Shown: positions 1-6,639, counted from the first letter of the stretch. The stretch: 17,481 nucleotides of DNA from an uncultured Christensenella sp. (GCA_910578765.1 CAJTRW010000001.1:83802-101282), one strand, 5' to 3'. Program-made: numbers and translations. The notes: generated by a model not told the origin, from the sequence alone.

Positions 1-133
1 CCGGCGGCGCGGAAATAATTTCCGGATTAACCGCCTGACCTGTCGTTTTAGGTTGCTTTTGACACCCGACAATACCGGCTATACCTGAAACCGCCGCTAT
101 ACAGATTAAAACAACCAATAGTTTTTTTCTCAT
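1..133 (-). CDS. Lipoprotein, N-terminal part only (runs off left edge)
   Basis: The 44 codons read from 133 down to 2 begin MRKKLLVVLICIAAVSG and reach IVGCQKQPK. This is a lipoprotein signal peptide: a short basic n-region, a hydrophobic core and a lipobox-like I-V-G-C at residues 24-27, so Cys27 would be lipidated and the protein anchored on the outer face of the membrane. The start is fixed by AAGGAG at 139-144, five bases upstream of the ATG. The mature part begins with a polar Lys/Gln/Thr-rich linker, as in substrate-binding or other surface lipoproteins. Too little is present to name a family. The leader carries a small hairpin (152-175). Confidence 0.8.
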   Translation of the reverse strand, partial: MRKKLLVVLICIAAVSGIAGIVGCQKQPKTTGQAVNPEIISAPP

Positions 134-151
134 TCAATCTCCTTATTATCT

Positions 152-175
152 GCGAGCAAGTGTGCCGCTGCTCGC
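152..175 (-). other. Hairpin in the lipoprotein 5' leader
   Basis: GCGAGCA (152-158) and TGCTCGC (169-175) form a perfect 7-bp stem with a 10-nt loop, eight bases upstream of the lipoprotein ribosome binding site. No U-run follows it, so it is not a terminator. It could affect translation or RNA stability. The function is unknown. Confidence 0.4.
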
Positions 176-218
176 TCAAAATCTGTAAGAAGTACTTATC
201 GGATATACCGAAACATAG

Positions 219-524
219 ATTAAGTTACGTGACAATATAAAATATATCATAAAAATATTTAATTGTAAATACCCTGATCAAAAATTACTGTTTGGTCCGC
301 TTGAAGCCCGAATATCGTATACACTAAAAGGCGGACAATACTGCCGAGAAATTCATTTTATTGAAGGACTTCAAGCGGGAGAGTTATACACTGAATACAT
401 TGAACCGTCCGAAATGATTGAAATGATTGACGGCGAAATTGCCTTTTGTAAAAAATACGGCGACACGTATTCAGTTAAACTGCTTCAAGTTGAAAGGGAA
501 AAGACAAAACCGTCAGAACCTTAA
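219..524 (+). pseudogene. 5'-truncated ORF, C-terminal remnant of unknown family
   Basis: This frame is open from just after a stop at 216-218 to TAA at 522-524. It has no ATG until residue 66 of the frame and no ribosome binding site near its start. From about 290 on it reads like real protein: LFGPLEARISYTLKGGQYCR, then EIHFIEGLQAGELYTEYIEP and a charged C-terminus. The end overlaps the convergent MATE stop codon by 12 bases. I read it as the C-terminal part of a gene that lost its 5' half. A non-ATG start (CTG at 288) cannot be excluded. I do not recognise the family. Confidence 0.4.
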
Positions 525-1847
525 AATACGAATTGCTACAATACCTACTATATCAGCCAAAGCCCAGCCTATGGGAATTGACATCCAAATACCGGTTTCG
601 CCGAGGGCGGTAAAATACACCAGAAGATATGCAAGAGCAACACGTACACCGAGGGAGATAACCGTCAGAATTATTGACATAACGGGCTTGTCGACGGCGC
701 GGAAATATCCGTACAGCATAAACAGTATACCTATCCCGATATAGCATGCGCCTTCAATCCGCAGGTATTTGACGCCGATAGCGATTACTTCAACGTTTCC
801 CTTATCGATAAAAACAGTCATAAGCTGACTGCCCAAAAGACAGACCAGCAAACTTATTACGGCGCAAAAACAAATAACCATAATACCTGCGCTTTTTACG
901 CCTTTTTTAACCCTGTCTTTCTTTTGCGCGCCGTAGTTCTGTGCGACGAATGAAGAAAACGCATTCCCGAAATCCTGAACGGGAGAGTAGGCAAGCGTAT
1001 CTATCTTTACGCCTGCGGCAAACGCCGCCATAACCGCCGTTCCGAAGCTGTTTACAAGCCCCTGCACCATAAGTATACCGAAGTTCATAATCGATTGCTG
1101 AATACAGGTCAAAGAGGACAGGCTGGCAAGCTCTTTGAAGATTTTTTTATCCCATTTCATATCGGCTTTCTTAACCCGCAGATTTCCGCCGGAAACGAAA
1201 TAATAAATCATTATACCTATGCCCGAAAGATATTGCGCAATTACCGTTGCCGCCGCCGCGCCGACAACGCCCCATTTAAATTGCAGAATAAACAGAAGGT
1301 CGAGCGCAATATTCGTTACTGCGGACACTGCGAGAAAAACGAGGGGTATTACGGAATTACCCACGGCTCTCAGAAGATTTGCGAAGATGTTGTAAAGCAA
1401 TATTGCGAATATCCCAGCAAACACCACAAGCATATAGTTGCGGAACATCGGCTGTATTTCGGCAGGGATATTAAGAAGATAAATCAAGGGATATAACAGC
1501 GCATAGGCAAGCGCAATCAAAACTGCGGTAACGACAAAAATGCCGATGAAAGAAATAAAAAAAGACTGCCGTATGCCGGTTTCGTCCTTTTGTCCGAATT
1601 TTACCGAAAAGTAAACGCTGCTTCCCATACAAAGCCCGATAATTACCGAAGTAATTAAAATCATTATCGTATATGCCGAGCCTACGGCGGCAAGGGCGTC
1701 CTCGCCGAGGTATTTTCCCACCACGACGGTATCGACGATATTGTAAAGCTGTTGCAAGATATTCCCCGCCATAAGGGGCAGGGCGAACAGCAAAAGTTTT
1801 TTAGGGATTGAGCCTTCGGTCAAATCCACGGTTTTTTTAATTTTCAT
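513..1847 (-). CDS. MATE-family multidrug/Na+ antiporter
   Basis: A 444-residue membrane protein of the usual MATE length, with about twelve hydrophobic helices. The N-terminus has the typical opening (TEGSIPKKLLLFALPLMAG, then NILQQLYNIVDTVVVGKYLG), as in DinF/MepA-like transporters, and the second half repeats the pattern (SIMNFGILMVQGLVNSFGTA). Such proteins export cationic drugs or metabolites in exchange for Na+ or H+. The ATG at 1847 is preferred: GGTG lies about six bases upstream, whereas the in-frame GTG at 1856 has no ribosome binding site. The site is weak in either case. A stump of a TetR-type regulator lies just beyond its promoter region, so local repression may have been lost. 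The substrate cannot be read from sequence. Confidence 0.9.
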   Translation of the reverse strand: MKIKKTVDLTEGSIPKKLLLFALPLMAGNILQQLYNIVDTVVVGKYLGEDALAAVGSAYTIMILITSVIIGLCMGSSVYFSVKFGQKDETGIRQSFFISFIGIFVVTAVLIALAYALLYPLIYLLNIPAEIQPMFRNYMLVVFAGIFAILLYNIFANLLRAVGNSVIPLVFLAVSAVTNIALDLLFILQFKWGVVGAAAATVIAQYLSGIGIMIYYFVSGGNLRVKKADMKWDKKIFKELASLSSLTCIQQSIMNFGILMVQGLVNSFGTAVMAAFAAGVKIDTLAYSPVQDFGNAFSSFVAQNYGAQKKDRVKKGVKSAGIMVICFCAVISLLVCLLGSQLMTVFIDKGNVEVIAIGVKYLRIEGACYIGIGILFMLYGYFRAVDKPVMSIILTVISLGVRVALAYLLVYFTALGETGIWMSIPIGWALADIVGIVAIRILRF

Positions 1848-1860
1848 TTTGTACACCGCA

Positions 1861-1889
1861 TTGTTAAATTATCGGCGGTCGGCTATAAT
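1861..1889 (+). promoter_or_regulatory. Sigma-A promoter for the 46-codon ORF
   Basis: TTGTTA (1861-1866), a 17-base spacer and a perfect TATAAT (1884-1889). Transcription would start near 1896 and reach the terminator at about 2026-2065, giving an RNA of roughly 165 nt. Confidence 0.65.
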
Positions 1890-1914
1890 TTCAATGAGAC
1901 GTTTGTCCTATTGG

Positions 1915-1943
1915 ATTATACAAGGAAGGAAAGAAAAATGCAA
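1915..1943 (-). promoter_or_regulatory. Possible promoter for the MATE gene
   Basis: On the minus strand TTGCAT (1943-1938) and TATAAT (1920-1915) are separated by 17 bases. The -35 matches consensus at only three positions. It lies inside the divergent transcript of the 46-codon ORF, so the two units would interfere. Confidence 0.4.
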
Positions 1944-2078
1944 GATTATTTTGGTTACAAAGATAAAATCCGCGTAGCCTGTTCGGCAATAAAGATATGC
2001 GGTTGCGGCGACATTATGTGTAGTCAAAAGCCCTCGAACAACTTGTTCGAAGGCTTTTTATTGTTTATAAAAATATAA
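1938..2078 (+). CDS. 46-aa Cys-containing small ORF, possibly a truncated gene
   Basis: ATG at 1938 follows a good ribosome binding site (AGGAAGGA, 1923-1930) and a near-consensus promoter. The peptide starts MQDYFGYKDKIRVACSAIKI and continues CGCGDIMCSQK, placing four Cys within about 14 residues (15, 21, 23, 28). The last 17 or so codons run through the terminator hairpin and are probably not conserved protein. It may be a genuine small protein with a metal- or redox-active Cys cluster, the start of a gene cut off by a rearrangement, or a leader peptide. Promoter, ribosome binding site and terminator together make transcription likely. Function is unknown. Confidence 0.45.
   Translation: MQDYFGYKDKIRVACSAIKICGCGDIMCSQKPSNNLFEGFLLFIKI
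2026..2065 (+). terminator. Rho-independent terminator after the 46-codon ORF
   Basis: AAAAGCC-C-TCGAACAA pairs with TTGTTCGA-A-GGCTTTT around a one-base centre. It has a single C/A mismatch, and the T-rich tract follows directly. The arms contain AAAAGCC and GGCTTTT, so it could also act on the minus strand. Confidence 0.7.
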
Positions 2079-2244
2079 TTTGCTTTTCAAAACAGATAGC
2101 GCTTACAATCATTTCGGAAAGGGTATCTATATCTTCCTTGCAATCGTTATCGAGCCAAGCCATAGATACGTTAAATAGCATTCCGGCATATAAGTACGGT
2201 TGATATACGTTACCGAAATATAAAAATAATAAACTTCTGCGTTG
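2065..2244 (-). pseudogene. C-terminal remnant of a TetR-family regulator
   Basis: Read on the minus strand, this stretch ends at TAA (2067-2065). It encodes YFGNVYQPYLYAGMLFNVSM, then AWLDNDCKEDIDTLSEMIVS. That is the helix 8-9 pattern at the C-terminus of many TetR regulators (aromatic/Gly helix, then W-L-x-N-x-C/G-x-E, then an amphipathic last helix). No DNA-binding domain is present: the frame hits a stop at 2247-2245, and a gene in the opposite orientation begins there. TetR repressors often sit beside MATE genes, so this may be the lost local repressor. The assignment rests on recognising the motif by eye. Confidence 0.5.
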
Positions 2245-2270
2245 CTATAATTGCCATTCTGACGACGCAA

Positions 2271-2777
2271 ATGTCAATTCTTAATATGCTGTCGGTAACC
2301 GGCATAGTAGATATAGCCAACGCTTTTACGGGAATAGGCGTCGGCACGTTCATCGCATTGTGTGCAATATATATTTTATTTGCCCCGAAAATAAGCGTAA
2401 TCGACAGAGAACATAACGTATTCGTATTGCAAAATGCAGCTGAAAACAAGTTAATTGATTTAAATGCGGAGACTATTAAAATCCGTTTGAGCCGCAGTCC
2501 GGTATACGGTTCGTATATCTATCGGGCTGCAATATGCGGCGACGTAATCGACGGACATATCGTGCGCGAACAGGCATTATGGAAGCGGATGCACGTTGCG
2601 TGGAAAATAGTTTGCTGTATTCTTTCCGAAATATTGATTTTCGTCTGGCTTACAGGGCGTATGATATTTTTCTTTCGTTCAATTAACTTGCCGAAACGCC
2701 TGGAAATTAAAATGAAAAACAGCGGTTTTGCAAAAGTGGAAATTCCGTATTGCAATAATCTGAAAATAGAAAATTAA
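2271..2777 (+). CDS. Small membrane protein of unknown family, possibly 5'-truncated
   Basis: The 168 codons from ATG 2271 encode an N-terminal membrane segment (about residues 20-40), a soluble stretch around DREHNVFVLQNAAENKLIDL, and a second hydrophobic helix (about 112-133). The same frame stays open upstream to 2175. There it encodes another hydrophobic segment (IINFCVAIIAILTTQM) that runs straight into the chosen start, so the true protein may begin earlier and be cut at a junction near 2230. I see no convincing ribosome binding site before 2271. Codon use looks genuine. The terminator at 2936-2961 is the first one downstream. Function is not recognised. Confidence 0.5.
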   Translation: MSILNMLSVTGIVDIANAFTGIGVGTFIALCAIYILFAPKISVIDREHNVFVLQNAAENKLIDLNAETIKIRLSRSPVYGSYIYRAAICGDVIDGHIVREQALWKRMHVAWKIVCCILSEILIFVWLTGRMIFFFRSINLPKRLEIKMKNSGFAKVEIPYCNNLKIEN

Positions 2778-2935
2778 ACCAAGGCTGAACGTATTTATCA
2801 TAAAACTCGATAAAGTAAGTCGGCGATATGCTTTTTTTGTCAGTAGTATTTTGGAAAAATTACGACGGCGCACTTGCCGTTTGCTCCGCTATATACGGCA
2901 TAATAATTTTCATTGAAAATAAAGGTATCAAATTT

Positions 2936-2961
2936 GCCCGCGGCATATCCGCGGGCTTTTT
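2936..2961 (+). terminator. Rho-independent terminator
   Basis: A perfect 8-bp GC-rich stem GCCCGCGG/CCGCGGGC with loop CATAT, followed by TTTTT. It closes whatever is transcribed from 2175-2930 and insulates the queuosine operon promoter 43 bases further on. Confidence 0.85.
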
Positions 2962-3003
2962 GCCGCCATTTTGAAATATGCGGCTGGTATGCCTTCGGTT
3001 GAG

Positions 3004-3032
3004 TTGACATACGCGGTGCGGCGTGGTATTAT
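3004..3032 (+). promoter_or_regulatory. Promoter of the queuosine (preQ1) operon
   Basis: Perfect TTGACA (3004-3009), 17-base spacer, TATTAT (3027-3032). The start point would be near 3039, leaving a leader of about 125 nt before queD. That leader holds the riboswitch and its terminator. Confidence 0.85.
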
Positions 3033-3045
3033 ATAGCCGATTAAA

Positions 3046-3089
3046 CGGACAGTTCGTTTGCGCCATCCTGTCTTTAAACAAAACCAGGG
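3046..3089 (+). ncRNA. preQ1-I riboswitch aptamer
   Basis: The leader of the queDE-folE-queCF operon contains a compact H-type pseudoknot candidate. GGACAG (3047-3052) pairs with CTGTCT (3068-3073) as P1, and the loop is TTCGTTTGCGCCATC. The A-rich tail TTAAACAAAACCAGGG (3074-3089) closely resembles the 3' tail of the Thermoanaerobacter preQ1-I aptamer (UUAACAAAACAAGGG). Loop TTTG (3057-3060) can pair with CAGG (3085-3088) to form P2. The loop ending in CATC fits the usual position of the ligand-reading C. The class senses preQ1, the product of this operon. The assignment is by eye, but sequence, position and gene context agree. Confidence 0.8.
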
Positions 3090-3118
3090 CATCTGAATGG
3101 GAACAGTCTTTTTTGGAT

Positions 3119-3148
3119 GCAGTCGTTTTGTTGCGGCTGTATTTTTTT
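3119..3148 (+). terminator. Leader terminator (riboswitch expression platform)
   Basis: GCAGTCGT (3119-3126) pairs with GCGGCTGT (3133-3140) with three G-U pairs, loop TTTGTT, then seven T (3142-3148). An alternative helix GCATCT (3089-3094)/GGATGC (3115-3120) shares the base of this stem and starts where the aptamer pseudoknot ends. Ligand binding could thus free the terminator. This is the expected OFF-switch logic, inferred from pairing only. Confidence 0.7.
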
Positions 3149-3164
3149 GCGCAAAGGGAGAGAT

Positions 3165-3584
3165 ATGTATTATTTGAAAACTTCGGCTTGTTTCGACAGC
3201 GCGCACTTTCTTCACGGATACAACGGCAAGTGTGCAAATATCCACGGTCACCACTGGATTGTGGAAGTAAAGATAAGCGGCGATAAATTGCAGACAAGCG
3301 GCGAAAAGCGCGGTATGCTTCTTGACTTCGGCGATTTCAAACAGGCGGTAAAGGAGCTTGCGGAAGGCTTTGACCATACGCTTATTTACGAAAAAAACAC
3401 ACTTAAACCTGCGACTCTTGCCGCGCTTAAAGAAGAAGGTTTTTCGTTGGCCGAAACGGATTTCAGACCCACTGCCGAAAACTTTGCCTCGCACATATAC
3501 GCCGACCTTTGCAGAAAGGGTTTGCCCGTTTCCTGCGTGACCGTGTACGAGTCGCCCGAAAACTGCGCGGTGTACGGTGAGTGA
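3165..3584 (+). CDS. queD: 6-carboxy-5,6,7,8-tetrahydropterin synthase QueD
   Basis: A 139-residue protein of the PTPS/QueD family. It converts 7,8-dihydroneopterin triphosphate to 6-carboxytetrahydropterin, the second step of queuosine precursor synthesis in the cytoplasm. The zinc ligands are His14 (FDSAHFL), His27 and His29 (NIHGHHW). Cys23 is the expected catalytic Cys, FDHTLIYE supplies the Asp-His pair, and TVYESPENCAVY is the usual C-terminal glutamate motif that anchors the pterin. ATG 3165 is chosen because GGGAG (3156-3160) lies four bases upstream and the family begins about here. An upstream in-frame ATG at 3117 falls inside the leader terminator. It is the first gene of a tightly packed operon. 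Confidence 0.95.
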   Translation: MYYLKTSACFDSAHFLHGYNGKCANIHGHHWIVEVKISGDKLQTSGEKRGMLLDFGDFKQAVKELAEGFDHTLIYEKNTLKPATLAALKEEGFSLAETDFRPTAENFASHIYADLCRKGLPVSCVTVYESPENCAVYGE

Positions 3585-3585
3585 A

Positions 3586-4251
3586 ATGTCCCGTTTTAAA
3601 GTTGCCGAAAAGTTTGTAAGCATAAACGGCGAAGGTCCGCGCGCGGGCGAGCTTGCCGTGTTTCTGCGGTTTTGCGGCTGCAATCTTAATTGCGGCTACT
3701 GCGACACGCGCTGGGCAAATACAGCAGACGTGAAATACGAACTTGCTTCTGCGGAAGAGCTTGTTGCGTACGTTAAATCGACGGGTGTAAAAAACGTTAC
3801 CCTGACGGGCGGCGAGCCGCTTTTGCAGGCGGATATTGCGCATCTTACAGAATTGCTGGGCGCGTCCGGCGCGGAAGTGGAAATAGAAACAAACGGAAGC
3901 GTGCCGTTGAAAAATATCCTTTCACTTGCGCCCCGTCCCGCCGTTACCGCCGATTATAAACTTCCTTCAAGCGGAATGGAAAAACATATGCTGACCGAAA
4001 ATTTTTCTTACCTTACGTTACGCGACGCGGTAAAGTTTGTGGTCGGGGATATGCACGATTTAGAGCGTGCGGAAGAAATTATAAACGGGTACGGACTTAC
4101 GGACAGGTGCCGCGTCTATTTCAGTCCCGTGTTCGGAAAAATCGAGCCGGAAGAAATAGCGGAGTTTATGAAAGAGCGTAAGCTTAACGGCGTACGCCTT
4201 CAATTACAGTTGCATAAAATTATCTGGAAACCCGATATGCGCGGGGTATAG
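3586..4251 (+). CDS. queE: 7-carboxy-7-deazaguanine synthase QueE (radical SAM)
   Basis: A 221-residue radical SAM enzyme that contracts the ring of CPH4 to 7-carboxy-7-deazaguanine. The 4Fe-4S cluster motif CNLNCGYC (Cys32, 36, 39, C-x3-C-x2-C) is intact and followed by the QueE-typical DT. The N-terminal SINGEGPRAGELAVFLRF contacts substrate, and TGGEPLLQ is the SAM-binding GGE motif. ATG 3586 is one base after the queD stop and has GGTGAG five bases upstream. A GTG at 3577 in frame is less likely. The C-terminus ends QLQLHKIIWKPDMRGV, with H-K as in other QueE proteins. Production is coupled to queD. Confidence 0.95.
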   Translation: MSRFKVAEKFVSINGEGPRAGELAVFLRFCGCNLNCGYCDTRWANTADVKYELASAEELVAYVKSTGVKNVTLTGGEPLLQADIAHLTELLGASGAEVEIETNGSVPLKNILSLAPRPAVTADYKLPSSGMEKHMLTENFSYLTLRDAVKFVVGDMHDLERAEEIINGYGLTDRCRVYFSPVFGKIEPEEIAEFMKERKLNGVRLQLQLHKIIWKPDMRGV

Positions 4252-4259
4252 GAGAAAGT

Positions 4260-4832
4260 ATGGATATCAAAGAAATAGAAAAACATATCCGCGGGTTATT
4301 GGTCGCCATAGGCGAAGACCCCGACAGGGAAGGTCTGCGCGAAACGCCCGCCCGCGTAGCGCGAATGTACGAAGAGGCTTTTGAAGGTATAAAATACACC
4401 AACCGCGAAATTGCGGAAATGTTCGGAAAAACCTTCGAAGTTCCGTCCGACCCGAATTCGGGCGGCGCAGTGGTTATAAAGGACATAAGCGTGTTCAGCT
4501 ATTGCGAGCATCATATGGCGCTTATGTACGATATGAAAGTAGACGTGGCGTACGTTCCGTGCGGAAGAGTTCTGGGACTTAGCAAAATAGCGCGCATCTG
4601 CGATATGGCGGCAAAGCGGCTGCAATTGCAGGAGCGGCTTGGTCGGGACATTGCCGAGATAATTTCAATTGCGGCTATGTCGCCCGATGTCGGCGTAAGG
4701 ATAGAAGGCTGCCACAGCTGTATGACTTCGCGCGGGATAAAAAACGTGTCGTCGAAAACGGTTACTAAAAATTACTTGGGCGCGTTCAAAGACGACGTTT
4801 CCCTGCAAAATCTTTTGGGAGACAGGGAATGA
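4260..4832 (+). CDS. folE: GTP cyclohydrolase I (FolE type)
   Basis: A 190-residue protein that opens GTP to 7,8-dihydroneopterin triphosphate, the common entry to folate and queuosine. Zinc ligands Cys82 and His85 (SYCEHHM) and Cys154 (GCHSCMTSRG) are all present. The substrate-pocket region GRVLGLSKIARI and the core helix LQLQERLGRDI match the family. Where many homologues have a CEHHLLPF-like strand, this one reads CEHHMALMYD, a modest variant. AGGAGA sits just before ATG 4260. Placement inside the que operon suggests it feeds mainly preQ1 synthesis here. Whether the organism has another folE cannot be seen. Confidence 0.94.
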   Translation: MDIKEIEKHIRGLLVAIGEDPDREGLRETPARVARMYEEAFEGIKYTNREIAEMFGKTFEVPSDPNSGGAVVIKDISVFSYCEHHMALMYDMKVDVAYVPCGRVLGLSKIARICDMAAKRLQLQERLGRDIAEIISIAAMSPDVGVRIEGCHSCMTSRGIKNVSSKTVTKNYLGAFKDDVSLQNLLGDRE

Positions 4833-5515
4833 AAGCACTTGTTTTATTAAGCGGCGGCGTGGACAGCGCAACCTGTCTCGGACTGGCGGTTGAAAAATAC
4901 GGCGCGGCGGAAGTTTCCGCCCTTTCCGTTTATTACGGTCAGACCCACAGTAAAGAACTTACAGCAGCGCAAAAAGTCGCCGACTTTTACGGCGTTGCTT
5001 TAAAGCGGCTTGACCTTTCGGTCATATTCGAAGGTTCGGACTGTTCGCTGTTGGCGGATTCGTCCAATGATATACCCCTGCAAAGCTATGCCGAACAGCT
5101 TTCGGAAACGGGCGGCAAACCCGTTTCGACCTACGTCCCTTTCAGAAACGGACTTTTTCTTTCGGCGGCGGCAAGCGTGGCGCTGTCGCACGGGTGCGAG
5201 GTGATATATTACGGCGCGCACGGTGACGACGCGGCGGGCAACGCCTATCCCGATTGCAGCGAAAAGTTCAATTCCGCTATGGGCGAAGCCGTTTATACGG
5301 GCAGCGGCGGTCAGCTTAAAATTCTTGCGCCGTTTGTAAACTCAAACAAATCTCAGGTTGTAAAAAAGGGGCTCGAACTCGGGGTTCCGTATAAATATAC
5401 CTGGAGCTGTTATTCGGGCGGCGGAAAACCTTGCGGCGTATGCGCAACCTGCCGCGACCGCGCCGCCGCATTTAAGGCCAACGGAATGGACGACCCTGCA
5501 TTAAAAGGAGAATAA
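4829..5515 (+). CDS. queC: 7-cyano-7-deazaguanine synthase QueC
   Basis: A 228-residue ATP-dependent ligase that turns CDG and ammonia into preQ0. The PP-loop SGGVDS (8-13) binds ATP. A C-terminal zinc knot follows (Cys194, 202, 205, 208: WSCYSGGGKPCGVCATC). Family motifs PFRNGLF, YYGAHGDD and YPDC are present. Its ATG overlaps the folE stop by four bases (ATGA), so translation is coupled. Confidence 0.96.
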   Translation: MKALVLLSGGVDSATCLGLAVEKYGAAEVSALSVYYGQTHSKELTAAQKVADFYGVALKRLDLSVIFEGSDCSLLADSSNDIPLQSYAEQLSETGGKPVSTYVPFRNGLFLSAAASVALSHGCEVIYYGAHGDDAAGNAYPDCSEKFNSAMGEAVYTGSGGQLKILAPFVNSNKSQVVKKGLELGVPYKYTWSCYSGGGKPCGVCATCRDRAAAFKANGMDDPALKGE

Positions 5516-5516
5516 T

Positions 5517-6008
5517 ATGCCGAGAGAAAAACAAAAAGAAGGTATTACCCTGCTCGGGAACAACAACACGAACTATCCGCAGACTTACGACCCGTCCGTT
5601 TTGGAAACGTTTGCAAACAAACACACCGGAAGGGACTATTTCGTAAAGTTCAACTGCCCCGAATTCACAAGCCTATGCCCCATTACGGGTCAGCCGGATT
5701 TTGCAACTCTCTACATCTCGTACGTACCGCGCGAAAAGATGGTTGAAAGCAAGTCTTTGAAGCTGTATCTTTTCGGGTTCAGAAACCGCGGCGACTTCCA
5801 CGAGGACTGCGTGGAAATAATTATGAACGACCTTATCGAGCTGATGGATCCCGCATATATCGAGGTATGGGGCAAGTTTCTGCCCCGCGGCGGAATTTCA
5901 ATAGACCCCTATTGCAACTACGGCAAAAAGGGGACCAAGTGGGAACAGGTGGCATGGGACAGGCTTTCGCACCACGATATGTATCCCGAAAAAATCGACA
6001 ACAGATAA
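5517..6008 (+). CDS. queF: NADPH-dependent preQ0 reductase QueF
   Basis: A 163-residue protein of the short, single-domain QueF type. It reduces the nitrile of preQ0 to the aminomethyl group of preQ1. Catalytic Cys54 lies in FTSLCPITGQPDFA with Asp61 in the same motif. The NADPH-binding QueF signature is ESKSLKLYLFGFRN (77-90), and the downstream FHEDCVEII matches too. AGGAG (5506-5510) precedes the ATG, which is one base after the queC stop. It is the last gene of the operon and makes the molecule the leader riboswitch should sense. Confidence 0.96.
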   Translation: MPREKQKEGITLLGNNNTNYPQTYDPSVLETFANKHTGRDYFVKFNCPEFTSLCPITGQPDFATLYISYVPREKMVESKSLKLYLFGFRNRGDFHEDCVEIIMNDLIELMDPAYIEVWGKFLPRGGISIDPYCNYGKKGTKWEQVAWDRLSHHDMYPEKIDNR

Positions 6009-6137
6009 TATAAAAGCGGGCGAACGTCAAACATTTAATAAGTAAACGTATTCTTTTCGGCTTATGGACGGCGGCTATAAAGTATTTGACGGAAAAGACA
6101 AACGCGCCGTTTTGAAGTCATGCTTTTGATTGTGCTT

Positions 6138-6178
6138 AAAAAACGATACGGAAGTTTCTTGCTTCCGTATCGTTTTTT
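6138..6178 (+). terminator. Strong terminator closing the que operon
   Basis: A perfect 17-bp stem: 6138-6154 pairs with 6162-6178, with a 7-nt loop TTTCTTG. A6 on one side and T6 on the other make it functional in both directions. The 129 bases between queF and this stem hold only a 21-codon open frame (6064-6129) without a ribosome binding site. Confidence 0.9.
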
Positions 6179-6334
6179 ATACTTGCGCCAAATGTGTTTG
6201 ACGATTGCCTGTTTCCCGCTTGAATCATCTTCTTTATCCGGTGCTTCATGTACCCATGCCTCGCACACAAAGCCCATAACCCCGGTTAAAGGTTTTCTAA
6301 AATTATTATAGAAAATGTCCGTAATGTGTGGCAA
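6155..6334 (-). pseudogene. Possible gene fragment of unknown family
   Basis: From a TTG at 6334 the minus strand is open and reads PHITDIFYNNFRKPLTGVMG, then FVCEAWVHEAP and a charged stretch. The frame runs into the bidirectional terminator, so its last codons there cannot be real protein signal. Composition is plausible for coding DNA. There is no ATG at the start, no ribosome binding site, and no family I recognise. It is most likely a fragment left at the border between the chromosome and the accessory region. Confidence 0.25.
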
Positions 6335-6469
6335 GAGACATTATTATAGCAAAAACACAACCGCTACAAAAATTCAGCTCTCATATTTTTGTGTTTGTAA
6401 ATAACAATGCAAAAAAAGACAGGCGGGCAATATAATTTATTTTCCACCTTTTTAAAATTGCCTCTCCTT

Positions 6470-6534
6470 AAACTGTTACGTCGGCCCCAAAGGATTTTAA
6501 TTTCCTTGCGTCTGCCTATTCCACCACACGAGCA
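6470..6534 (-). pseudogene. tRNA-Leu(UAA) remnant, 5' part only
   Basis: On the minus strand GCTCGTGTGGTGGAATAGGC, then AGACGCAAGG, gives the acceptor 5' strand, D-arm and anticodon arm of a bacterial tRNA-Leu. Loop ATTAAAA carries anticodon TAA after the invariant U33. The variable-arm start TTGGGGCC follows, but no T-arm (TTCGA) and no acceptor complement CACGAGC appear afterwards. The anticodon stem also has an A/C mismatch. It therefore cannot be a working tRNA. Position at the accessory border suggests a scar of integration or deletion at a tRNA-Leu gene. Confidence 0.6.
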
Positions 6535-6639
6535 TACATTTTTGTTAAGTTTTCAGTTTTTATGTTAAGAAAAGTGTTAGTTTCTTTCTGCCAAAAATTT
6601 TAAGGCATATGCGTCAAAAATTGACCTAAACAAAAACCA

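Noticed and set aside
2210..2449. Minus-strand frame opposite the membrane protein
   Set aside because: Shadow of the plus-strand gene: the only part of this strand with coding character is the TetR stump, in a different frame below 2244.
2828..2974. 48-codon open frame starting MLFLSVVFWKNYDGA before the que promoter
   Set aside because: No ribosome binding site. Its end runs through the GC-rich terminator, and the frame has a stop just upstream. It may be debris, but the support is too thin to list as a gene.
3577..3585. GTG 3577 as the queE start
   Set aside because: It lies inside queD codons with no ribosome site at proper spacing. ATG 3586 has GGTGAG five bases upstream and fits the family N-terminus.
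6064..6129. 21-codon frame MDGGYKVFDGKDKRAVLKSC after queF
   Set aside because: Coding-like composition but no ribosome binding site, very short, and placed between queF and its terminator.
6470..6534. A functional tRNA-Leu or a tRNA with a group I intron
   Set aside because: The anticodon loop is uninterrupted, so there is no intron at the usual site. No T-arm or 3' acceptor strand follows within reach.
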